NCBI GenBank assembly: GCA_023450835.1
Contig: JAEXGM010000098.1
Location: 1 to 18,306, forward strand
DNA from: Bacillota bacterium
GTDB taxonomy: Bacteria; Bacillota; Clostridia; Lachnospirales; Lachnospiraceae
Length of the DNA: 18,306 nucleotides
Direction: 5' to 3'
Position numbers and translations under genes: made by a program. The number at the start of each line of letters is the position of its first letter. Positions within the stretch are counted from its first letter, which is position 1. Shown here piece after piece: positions 4,703 to 12,492 of the stretch. A model generated the notes under the pieces. The model did not search any database, was not told where the DNA came from, and saw nothing but the letters and a program-made list of their open reading frames with translations.

Positions 4703-6429
4703 TCAGAGCTTTTATAAGAAAATAGAATCTTAAGCGTCATATTCTCATTTCTGCTCTTCGTTCTTAATCCAAATCTGTATGCTTCTTTCTTCTCCCCATA
4801 ATGGTTCTCCACAGAAAATTCCTCCAGGAAATAATCCAAAATATTATTCTCATAGGATAAAATCAGCTTTTCTTTTTCTCCTGATATGGCAAGCTTTCCG
4901 TCTTCTAAAAGTATAGGACGGATATAGGTCACAAAACTTTCTTCCAACTCAACTGCCTTAGCTGCTCTTATCGTATCTGTTAAAAGAATACAGCCCTTAT
5001 CCATCTCCGATCTTACGGTACGTTTCAGACTTATCAATTCCGGCACAGGATACAGCTTCCCAAGTTCCAGGGTGATTTCAGCGGTATCTCCATTCAGCAC
5101 CACCTGCTCCACTTTACATTCTTCTGCTGTTGAAATCTGTTCCTTTCCCTGAATAAGAGGCAGATTATGATAACGCGACCTGGTATGTACATGCTCGTAG
5201 CGTTTCTCACCGAAATAATCCGCCGTATACCTGCCTGCTCCCAGATCAGCCAGCAACAGTTCTCCCTCTACGGCAAATAGAAAACTGCCGGTATCATTAT
5301 GATTGTGCTGTTCCAGGTTATTCCCTCCCTTAACGGCAAAAAAATAACCCTTCTGCCTTTGGAGAAGCCACTGTCGATCTTTAAGATAAACTGCTTCTCT
5401 CTGAAGTTCTGTATGAAATATCCGGCTGTCCGTCCACCACAAATCCCGGCTGATATGAGCGAAGCGGAAGCAATGGTCAAAGTCAAAGGATGTAATCTGC
5501 GTACAGGCAGGCATATTTACCCCATATTCCTGCTGCAGATAGGATAATAACCCTGTAGGAAGAAGTGTTCTCTCCGGTACATCCGAAAATGGGACAAAGG
5601 AAAACTCACTCATCTGAACAGCACCTGGAAATTCCGCCAATTTTCTCAGCTTCTCCATCTCTTTCTCATCTATATGAAATTCTGCATCCAATTCTTTGCG
5701 CATGGCAATATAGTAAGTGTAATAACCAAATCCGTAGACCCAGTAACCAATTCCCTCTTCACAAGCTCCATCCTCACCAAAGCTATTCAGGTAATGCACC
5801 AGGCTCCTGTCTACTTTCGTAAGAAGCTGTTCTTTCCGCTCCCCCTGTTCTAATAATAATGCCGCCATACCGATACAACCGCAGCACACAGCACACCAGT
5901 TGCTTGGCACCGTCTCCCACCACCAGCTCTTCGTGAGAAAGGGTTCAAAAATACGTTCTGTAATCTGCCTTCTTATATGTCCCTGTAAAAACGGATGGAT
6001 AATATCCGAGTGTATGGTTAGAATCTCAGCAAGGGTATCCGCTGTTTCCGCAGCAAACAAATCTATCTGAAACCCAGGGTTTTCAAGAAATCCCCCCTTA
6101 TCCTGAGGCAGGTGGGCTGCAACGCACCAGGAGAATTCATTAGTCACCGACCACAGAAGCTCCTGAAAGTAATTCAGTACTTCTTCCTCTCTTTCTTCTG
6201 TCTTCCGGTGATATTGCAGATATAAACCAAAGGCTGCCAACTGCTTTCTTCTCTCAAAATAAACCGCCTCTGATTCCGCTCTGCTCCCCTGCTCAATGAA
6301 TTTCTGATAATCAGAAAAGAGGGGCTGCGGAATACTTCTGCCTGCCGCCTGCTTTACATATTGATCAATTTGCTTTCTTAAACTGAGAGTATCCTTACTG
6401 CTTTCCCATCCCTGTCTTTCCATTGCCAT
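4696..6429 (-). CDS. heparinase II/III-family polysaccharide lyase
   Basis: 577 residues, no signal peptide, so cytosolic. It has the two-part layout of the family: an alpha/alpha toroid (residues about 1-330) with S-N-W-C-A-V (176-181) and E-E-G-I-G-Y-W-V-Y-G (224-233, holding the likely catalytic Tyr), then a beta-sandwich starting with N-N-L-E-Q-H-N-H-N-D-T-G (370-381), the hallmark His/Asn/Asp motif, and the R-S-R-Y-H-N segment near 417-422. Such enzymes cut uronic-acid-containing chains or oligosaccharides by beta-elimination (heparin, alginate oligomers, related glycans); the substrate is not determined. The ATG at 6429 has AAGG 7 nt upstream and lies 26 nt after the kinase stop, so it is cotranscribed with the two-component genes. 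No clear terminator follows its stop. Confidence 0.85.
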   Translation of the reverse strand: MAMERQGWESSKDTLSLRKQIDQYVKQAAGRSIPQPLFSDYQKFIEQGSRAESEAVYFERRKQLAAFGLYLQYHRKTEEREEEVLNYFQELLWSVTNEFSWCVAAHLPQDKGGFLENPGFQIDLFAAETADTLAEILTIHSDIIHPFLQGHIRRQITERIFEPFLTKSWWWETVPSNWCAVCCGCIGMAALLLEQGERKEQLLTKVDRSLVHYLNSFGEDGACEEGIGYWVYGFGYYTYYIAMRKELDAEFHIDEKEMEKLRKLAEFPGAVQMSEFSFVPFSDVPERTLLPTGLLSYLQQEYGVNMPACTQITSFDFDHCFRFAHISRDLWWTDSRIFHTELQREAVYLKDRQWLLQRQKGYFFAVKGGNNLEQHNHNDTGSFLFAVEGELLLADLGAGRYTADYFGEKRYEHVHTRSRYHNLPLIQGKEQISTAEECKVEQVVLNGDTAEITLELGKLYPVPELISLKRTVRSEMDKGCILLTDTIRAAKAVELEESFVTYIRPILLEDGKLAISGEKEKLILSYENNILDYFLEEFSVENHYGEKKEAYRFGLRTKSRNENMTLKILFSYKSSDN

Positions 6430-6455
6430 ACACCTGCCTTGTACTTATTCCTTCC

Positions 6456-8255
6456 TCATTGTATTCTTACCAACGGAATTCTGATTTTAACGGACGTTCC
6501 AATATTTTTCCTCGATTCAATAGAAACTCCGTATTCCTTGCCAAATATGATTTTAATACGTTGATTGACATTATATATACCGATATGGTCTTCTGACAGG
6601 CTGGACCTGTCATTTAACTTCTGATTTATCTCCGATACCAGAACCGAATCCATTCCGACACCATTATCACTTACCCTAAGTACAATCTCCTCTTCATAAG
6701 ACAGGACCTGAATCTTTAGCAATCCTCCCTTACCTTTTGGCTTGATGCCATGATATACCGCATTCTCGATGATTGGCTGCAGACATATTTTGATAATGGA
6801 GTATTGTTTCACTCCTTCATCAATTTCCCATATGGATTCGAAGACATCACCATACCTCAGGGCAAGAATATCCAGGTAGTTCCTGGTGTTTTCAATTTCC
6901 TGCCCAATGGAAATAATATAGTCTCCCATATAGACATTATTACGGAACAGTCTCGCCAGGCTGTTGACTGCCTTCGATACCTTATTGTCACTCTTACTCA
7001 AATCAAAGGCCATCCAGTTGATTGTCTCCAGCGTATTATATAGAAAATGCGGGTTAATCTGGGACTGAAGCATGGCGAATTGGGACTGCTCTAACATTTT
7101 CAATTTACTGTCCAGCTCATCTTTCATTTTTTCATTGGTCTGTATCTGCTTCAAAATAGTACTGATAATATATCTGAGTTCGTTCAGTCTGGCATTCCTG
7201 GAATCACCATGGGTACTAAACCGTTCCGGCTCCTCTAATACCGCGATGATTTCCGCCACCGGCTTATAGCTGCGGATTGCAGTAAAAAATGCAAATACAA
7301 GGCTTAATATTACTAACAGAATACTCAGTATCATGATTTGCAGCTTCAATTGGTCCAGCTTATTCTGGTAAAGCAGCATGGAAGTCCGGCTGATATAGGT
7401 AAATCCGAACTTAGCAGAAGGAATAACTGATACTACTGAATTCACTCCGTCAATATTTTTAATAACAGAACCGGAACTGTCACTTTTCAAGATAGAATTT
7501 AAGTAAGAGGTATCCTTTGCCGCACTTCCGAACAAATCTTCATTGCTGGACATAATGACCTTACCGCTATTATTAATCAAATAAAAATCACTCTGATTCT
7601 GATATTTCTCCGTGGTGATAATATTATGGAGCTTCTCGCTGTTGATATTTAAAACAACCGCTCCCCTTTTTACCTTATCAATAAAAATAGGCTTAATAAT
7701 GGATATAAGTCTTGGGTAGTTGCCGTTCTTTAACCTGGGTATAGTGCTGCCGGAAACATCCTCAAGGCTGTTATATTCCTCCATCCAGGAAATATCCTTC
7801 AACTCCTTGATTGGGCTTTTTCTTTCTCCGATATATACGGATTGGTTGTATTCGGAATAGACATAAATGGAATCAATATATTTATAAATCAGGGGAAGTG
7901 CTCTTACCAGCTGGGTAAATTCCCTCATGGATTTACTGTTTATATTGGTAAACCAGTCATTTACCATAAACATCTGAACATTGTCGTTATAAGAGATGTA
8001 CGTACACAGCATATCACAATCGCTTAGTATGCTGTCTGAAATATCTCTTACTCCATAAAGCAAAGAATTGTTCTCCATTATAATTTCTTCTTTTGCCACA
8101 TGCTCCATGTTCCTGTAGTACAAATCGCTGAGTATAAAAAAAGGGATGGAAAACATAATAAAAACCAGCAAAAACGTCCGGATGAACATGCTGTTAAATT
8201 TGAAGTTTTTAATATATGACCAGGTGTTGTTTTTTTTCTTCACGCTTGCTGCCAT
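6456..8255 (-). CDS. YesM-type sensor histidine kinase
   Basis: 599 residues from the ATG at 8255, preferred over the ATG at 8267 because AAGGAAGG lies just upstream of it and nothing like that precedes the longer start. Layout: TM helix at about 24-46, an extracellular sensor region of about 250 residues (dCache-like), TM helix at about 306-328, a HAMP-like linker and coiled coil (E-L-D-S-K-L-K-M-L-E-Q-S-Q), then a His_kinase domain with Q-S-Q-I-N-P-H-F-L-Y-N (phosphoacceptor His403), the N box P-I-I-E-N-A-V-Y-H-G (Asn498), D-N-G-V-G-M (530-535) and G-I-Y-N-V-N-Q-R (559-566). These kinases usually sense extracellular sugars or a loaded binding protein and phosphorylate a YesN/AraC-type regulator. 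The gene lies 148 nt after that regulator, with the lyase 26 nt downstream. Confidence 0.9.
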   Translation of the reverse strand: MAASVKKKNNTWSYIKNFKFNSMFIRTFLLVFIMFSIPFFILSDLYYRNMEHVAKEEIIMENNSLLYGVRDISDSILSDCDMLCTYISYNDNVQMFMVNDWFTNINSKSMREFTQLVRALPLIYKYIDSIYVYSEYNQSVYIGERKSPIKELKDISWMEEYNSLEDVSGSTIPRLKNGNYPRLISIIKPIFIDKVKRGAVVLNINSEKLHNIITTEKYQNQSDFYLINNSGKVIMSSNEDLFGSAAKDTSYLNSILKSDSSGSVIKNIDGVNSVVSVIPSAKFGFTYISRTSMLLYQNKLDQLKLQIMILSILLVILSLVFAFFTAIRSYKPVAEIIAVLEEPERFSTHGDSRNARLNELRYIISTILKQIQTNEKMKDELDSKLKMLEQSQFAMLQSQINPHFLYNTLETINWMAFDLSKSDNKVSKAVNSLARLFRNNVYMGDYIISIGQEIENTRNYLDILALRYGDVFESIWEIDEGVKQYSIIKICLQPIIENAVYHGIKPKGKGGLLKIQVLSYEEEIVLRVSDNGVGMDSVLVSEINQKLNDRSSLSEDHIGIYNVNQRIKIIFGKEYGVSIESRKNIGTSVKIRIPLVRIQ

Positions 8256-8403
8256 GCCTTCCTTCATACACGGGACTATGCCGAGGTCTTTTCAGGCACA
8301 AACTTGTATGTGAATTATACATTTCAATAATTTAAACTAATCCACATGCATATCGCAAACCCGCCAGCAGACTGTATGACACTCTATATTACAGTTCCTG
8401 TTC

Positions 8404-9441
8404 CTACCTGCTGCTGATAAACCGGCGTGCGTAATCCTTCGGTGTGTAATTATAATATTCCTTGAAAATCCTCGCAAAATAACTGGGGTCATGGTACCCG
8501 CAGGCTTCACTGATTTCTGTTACTTTCTTGTTCTTTTGAAGCAGTTTTACTGCCTGCTCCATACGAATTCTCAGCAGATAATTACTAAAGGTCTCACCTG
8601 TCTGCTTTTTAAAGAACCGGCTGAAATATACCGTACTAAAGAACATTTTATCGGCAACATCCTGTAAGGAGATATCTTCCTGTAAATGCTCCTGAATATA
8701 ATCCTTGATATCCTGCAGCAGAAATACATTTGGCGCTTCCTCTTCTACTAACAGCAGGTGGAATATCTTCTCAAGGATATCAAGAGCACTTATCTTTATC
8801 TCTTTCACCTCTTCCAGAGATAACAGCTGCCCTAGATTAAATTTTTCGGCATTCAGCTGAATTTTCAAATACAGATTGAACTTATCAAAAATGATTTCAA
8901 ACAAGTCATAAACATATTGATTTATTTTTGAAACCGGATAATCTTTGACATCCTCAAAAACAGACAGAAGGATATCCTGTGCTTCCATTCTTTTATTGGA
9001 TAAAATATTAGAATAAAGCAGTTTGATTTTATCCATGAACAATACCTGGTCTTTTCTGGTTCTGCTCTGTTCCAGCTCCGTTTTCATTTTTATCAGTACA
9101 TCCTTAAATTCCGTAAAATCTGTAGGCTTTAAGATGTAATATTTGACTCCGTATTGTATGGCGGATCTGGCATATTCAAATTCTCTGTAGCCGCTTAATA
9201 AAATCACTTTTACGGCAGGTTTATTTTCAAATATATATTTCGCAAGCTCAATACCGGTTACATGGGGCATCTTAATATCCGATATGACTAAATCAACGTC
9301 ATTCGCTTTTAAAAATTCCACTGCTTCTGCCCCGTCACTAAAGCTGTGTATGACTTCAAAATCTTCTATTTCAGAATTAATAAAATTCGTAATCCCACTA
9401 CGTATTACCAGTTCGTCATCTACTACAATTACCCGATACAT
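8404..9441 (-). CDS. YesN-type response regulator with AraC DNA-binding domain
   Basis: 345 residues. The N-terminal receiver domain has V-V-D-D-E (Asp8/Asp9), the phosphoacceptor Asp55 in L-V-I-S-D-I-K-M-P, L-L-S-G-Y near 81-85 and Lys105 in I-L-K-P-T. A helical linker of about 120 residues leads to a C-terminal AraC/XylS domain (about 245-342) with two helix-turn-helix units; the second has E-I-S-E-A-C-G-Y-H-D-P-S-Y-F-A-R-I-F-K and the family signature Y-T-P-K-D-Y. It is the expected partner of the kinase downstream and probably activates the glycan locus. The ATG at 9441 has GGAG 7 nt upstream. The gene order is regulator first, kinase second. Confidence 0.93.
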   Translation of the reverse strand: MYRVIVVDDELVIRSGITNFINSEIEDFEVIHSFSDGAEAVEFLKANDVDLVISDIKMPHVTGIELAKYIFENKPAVKVILLSGYREFEYARSAIQYGVKYYILKPTDFTEFKDVLIKMKTELEQSRTRKDQVLFMDKIKLLYSNILSNKRMEAQDILLSVFEDVKDYPVSKINQYVYDLFEIIFDKFNLYLKIQLNAEKFNLGQLLSLEEVKEIKISALDILEKIFHLLLVEEEAPNVFLLQDIKDYIQEHLQEDISLQDVADKMFFSTVYFSRFFKKQTGETFSNYLLRIRMEQAVKLLQKNKKVTEISEACGYHDPSYFARIFKEYYNYTPKDYARRFISSR

Positions 9442-9492
9442 ACCTCATCTCCTCATAGAGAGCTGATTATAGTTTTATAATCTACTATAAAT

Positions 9493-9521
9493 ACTATAGC
9501 ACACTGAAAAATACAAGTAAA
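9493..9521 (-). promoter_or_regulatory. promoter in front of the response regulator
   Basis: On the minus strand, -35 TTTACT (9516-9521, four of six), a 17-nt spacer and -10 TATAGT (9493-9498) preceded by TGC, an extended -10. It lies between the GH94 stop (9541) and the regulator start (9441), where no terminator is evident. It would let regulator, kinase and lyase be expressed without the upstream enzymes. Confidence 0.45.
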
Positions 9522-9540
9522 CCTTATGCCGGAGGTCACC

Positions 9541-11823
9541 TTATACTTCTACTGTGAATTCTTTTCTTCCTTCTATATGCTCTACAAAAACTTTCCTGTC
9601 TCTGTTCTTTATGGTAATGTGATATTTACAGTCCCGAAAGACTCTCTCTATCCGGATGTTCTCCCACTCTTTCGGTATACAGGGCGCAATCTCAAGGCCT
9701 TCCCACCTTGCTCTGATTCCTAATATATACTGAGTAGCCGCCAGATACATCCAGGCTGCTGTTCCGGTAAGCCAGGAAACATTGGCCAGGCCGAATTTGT
9801 CACTCTCCGGTCCGAAGATGTTGGAGGCATACACATAGGGTTCCGCCTTATACCGGAATTCCCCTGCCTTAGACTGAACCACCATCGGTAAGAGCTGATG
9901 GTAGTATTGATATGCCAAATCTCTCCTTCCTAACATACATTCCGCAATAATAGCCCAGGTATTTGCATGGCAGAAGATGCTGCCGTTCTCCCCGCAGCCT
10001 TTGTTATAATAGGTGAGGGGGTCCTCTTTCGAAGGATAATCCTTCATAGCCGGATGTATTTTCTTAATGCCATATTCCGTGTTCAGGTACTTTTTCACAC
10101 TATCCATTGCCTGAATCTGTTTGGCTGGGTCACCCATTCCGCTGATAACTGCCCAGCTCTGGGTATTCAGCCAGATTTTTGCCTGCTCCTCGGCCTCTGA
10201 GCCGATAAAGGTTCCGTCATCGGTAATACAGCGCCTGAACCATTGACCATCCCAGGCCACGGAATTAACCAGCTCCTTTTGTTCTTCGTATGTCCTGCGA
10301 TATTCCGACGCCTCTTCTCCCATAAGTTCAGCCATATAAGACATCATATTTAAGACAGTACCAAACTGCATGGAGGTCCAGATACTCTCACCCTTTCCTT
10401 GTCTGCATACTTTATACAGCATATCATTCCAATCCGAGGAAAGCATTAAGGGAAATCCCCTCTCCCCAAGATGCTGTTTCGTAAATTCAATAGACCTTTT
10501 GATATGCTCCCAGACCGTACCGTTCTCTCCGCCGTCATAGTAGGGTAGTTTTGCAAACAGATAATCCAGCTTCCCCTCTTCCATCACAATATGGTATACA
10601 TCCATCACCAGCCAGAGGTGATTATCCGAATGAATACGCTTTACCGGTTCCCAGCCCTCCGTCGGAAAAAAATAATGGTTGCAGTGACCGTCCTGATACT
10701 GCTGGGTAAACAACAGATTCAATTTCTCCTTTGCCCGCTCCAGGTCAAAAGGTATCATGGCCAGGATGTCCTGGGCCGTGTCTCTGACACCGACGCCGCG
10801 AAAAGTTCCGGTGGCATAATAACTGATATTGCGGGAAAACTGAAAATTCCGTTCCATCTGATAGGGATTCCAGATATTAATCATCGTTTCCGCTTCCTTA
10901 TCCGGAAGCTCACACTGAAACTTCTCTAAAAATCCATCCCATTCCCGCTTAAGTGCCTGCATAGATTGGGATACAAAATTCTTCTGCCTGCAATTTCTGA
11001 CGGAATCAAGAATATCTTTTTCTGTCAGGGCAGTTCCAAGGAAAATAGTAAGCTCTTTCTCTTCTCCAGCCTTTAAGTCCACCGTAATCTGAAAGGCAAA
11101 ACAGGGATCTCCTCCAAATAAAGTGGAGTTTGAGCAGGCATTTTCCTCCACCCTTATGGGGTTTTCTTCACTCCGGTAGCTTCCGATGAATTCATCACGG
11201 TCACAGTCAAAGCCGCTTATTGCAGTATCACAGGCAAAGTATACATAAGGTGTTTCTTCCGGTTTTGGCTGGTCTTCTACCCCATAGCGGTATACCAGAA
11301 TATCCTCCAGATTATATACCGAAAGCTGATGCTTGTTATAGCACTGCCACTGAAGTTCTCTCATAAATTCCATCATACCAAGCTCAACATAAGGAAAAAC
11401 CGTTATTTTCTTATCCTCCCCGGATTTGAATTTTAAGTTCCAGATGAGTGCATTTTCATATCTGCCTACCAGATAGGTCGCCGTCACCTCCAGCCCATTC
11501 TTACTTGCCTCGTAGCGTGTATAACCCATACCATGAGAAGCCTTCCACTGTTCCGGCTTTTTCTGACAGGGTTCACTGGTGGGGCACCAGATATCCTGAT
11601 TATCCTTTATATAGGTATAGAAACCGCTTCTATCCGTAGGCAGATGAAAGAACCGGTAATGGTTAATCCGCCAGATCTGAGGCGATCTGTAGAAGGCTAC
11701 GCCGCCCCCTGCCTGGGATATCATAGTATGAAAGGTGCCGTTGGACAGGTAATTCATCCAGGGTGTAGGCGTGTTATACCGGTCGATTGTGATTTCTTTT
11801 CTATCCTTATGAAAATGATACAT
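9541..11823 (-). CDS. GH94 family glycoside phosphorylase
   Basis: 760 residues, no signal peptide. GH94 enzymes split beta-linked disaccharides or oligosaccharides with phosphate to give a sugar 1-phosphate. Layout: N-terminal beta-sandwich (about 1-290), linker helices, (alpha/alpha)6 barrel (about 310-700) and a short C-terminal sheet. Visible motifs are G-V-R-D-T-A-Q-D (345-352), S-D-N-H-L-W-L (399-405), the catalytic-Asp region S-S-D-W-N-D (462-467), G-E-N-G-S-I-F-C-H-A-N-T-W (611-623) with the expected phosphate-binding His619, and E-P-Y-V-Y-A-S-N-I-F-G-P (661-672). It is a little shorter than typical cellobiose phosphorylases (about 800), and specificity cannot be read. The ATG at 11823 has AAAGGAG 6 nt upstream and overlaps the SGNH gene by 17 nt, implying translational coupling. 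Confidence 0.9.
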   Translation of the reverse strand: MYHFHKDRKEITIDRYNTPTPWMNYLSNGTFHTMISQAGGGVAFYRSPQIWRINHYRFFHLPTDRSGFYTYIKDNQDIWCPTSEPCQKKPEQWKASHGMGYTRYEASKNGLEVTATYLVGRYENALIWNLKFKSGEDKKITVFPYVELGMMEFMRELQWQCYNKHQLSVYNLEDILVYRYGVEDQPKPEETPYVYFACDTAISGFDCDRDEFIGSYRSEENPIRVEENACSNSTLFGGDPCFAFQITVDLKAGEEKELTIFLGTALTEKDILDSVRNCRQKNFVSQSMQALKREWDGFLEKFQCELPDKEAETMINIWNPYQMERNFQFSRNISYYATGTFRGVGVRDTAQDILAMIPFDLERAKEKLNLLFTQQYQDGHCNHYFFPTEGWEPVKRIHSDNHLWLVMDVYHIVMEEGKLDYLFAKLPYYDGGENGTVWEHIKRSIEFTKQHLGERGFPLMLSSDWNDMLYKVCRQGKGESIWTSMQFGTVLNMMSYMAELMGEEASEYRRTYEEQKELVNSVAWDGQWFRRCITDDGTFIGSEAEEQAKIWLNTQSWAVISGMGDPAKQIQAMDSVKKYLNTEYGIKKIHPAMKDYPSKEDPLTYYNKGCGENGSIFCHANTWAIIAECMLGRRDLAYQYYHQLLPMVVQSKAGEFRYKAEPYVYASNIFGPESDKFGLANVSWLTGTAAWMYLAATQYILGIRARWEGLEIAPCIPKEWENIRIERVFRDCKYHITIKNRDRKVFVEHIEGRKEFTVEV

Positions 11824-12475
11824 CCGGGTCTCCTTTAACGCAGCGCAGCCATTCCCTTGCTATTAATTCATTGCCGGCCATGGTTAAATGAATTCCGTCC
11901 GATGACCAATAGTTTGCCGGTGCAACTTCAAGTGCCCGCTCAAATACCTTACCAAAGGGAACGAAGATTGCCTGATATTTTTCTGCCAGGGATTTCACAA
12001 TGGCTCTTCTCTCCAGCATATGTCCATTCCACACATCCCAGTTTTCAATAATATCCGCAGAATTTTTGGCTTCGTTTATATCCATCTTTAATAAAAAGGG
12101 CTCACATAACACTATCTTTGCCTGAGGCCTTGCCTCTTTGACCTCATATAACATTCTGTCATAGACAAATTCAAACTTTTCGGCATCCGCTCCCATATTC
12201 AGTCTCAAGGCATAGCCGATATCATTGATACCACATAAAAGACTTAAGATATCAAACTCAATATTTAAGGTATCCTCAATCCACCTGCCGTATAAATCCG
12301 AAATCCGGTTGCCGGCAATAGCGGTATTCCTTATGTTAATTCCCGGATAATCACACAAAAGGCTTGCCCCGATGAACTGAACATAACCATCTCCCAATAT
12401 CCGGTTCTTATCTTTTCCTTCACGGTCCCGATTGGCATCGGTTATAGAGTCTCCCTGAAATAATATTGTTGCCAT
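11807..12475 (-). CDS. SGNH/GDSL-family esterase, cytosolic
   Basis: 222 residues, no signal peptide. All SGNH blocks are present: block I F-Q-G-D-S-I-T-D with nucleophile Ser10, block II Gly55 in I-A-G-N-R, block III G-I-N-D with Asn84, and block V S-S-D-G-I-H-L-T with Asp193 and His196. Members of this type next to sugar-processing genes commonly remove acetyl groups from imported oligosaccharides, which is the likely role here. The ATG at 12475 has AAGG 9 nt upstream. It starts 17 nt after the beta-helix gene ends and overlaps the GH94 start, so the three genes form a tight operon. Confidence 0.9.
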   Translation of the reverse strand: MATILFQGDSITDANRDREGKDKNRILGDGYVQFIGASLLCDYPGINIRNTAIAGNRISDLYGRWIEDTLNIEFDILSLLCGINDIGYALRLNMGADAEKFEFVYDRMLYEVKEARPQAKIVLCEPFLLKMDINEAKNSADIIENWDVWNGHMLERRAIVKSLAEKYQAIFVPFGKVFERALEVAPANYWSSDGIHLTMAGNELIAREWLRCVKGDPDVSFS

Positions 12476-12492
12476 ATGTATTTACCTTCTTT

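Noticed and set aside
8268..8403. Internal promoter in front of the histidine kinase
   Set aside because: A TATAAT is present on the minus strand near 8315 but no acceptable -35 lies 16-18 nt upstream, so I do not call it.
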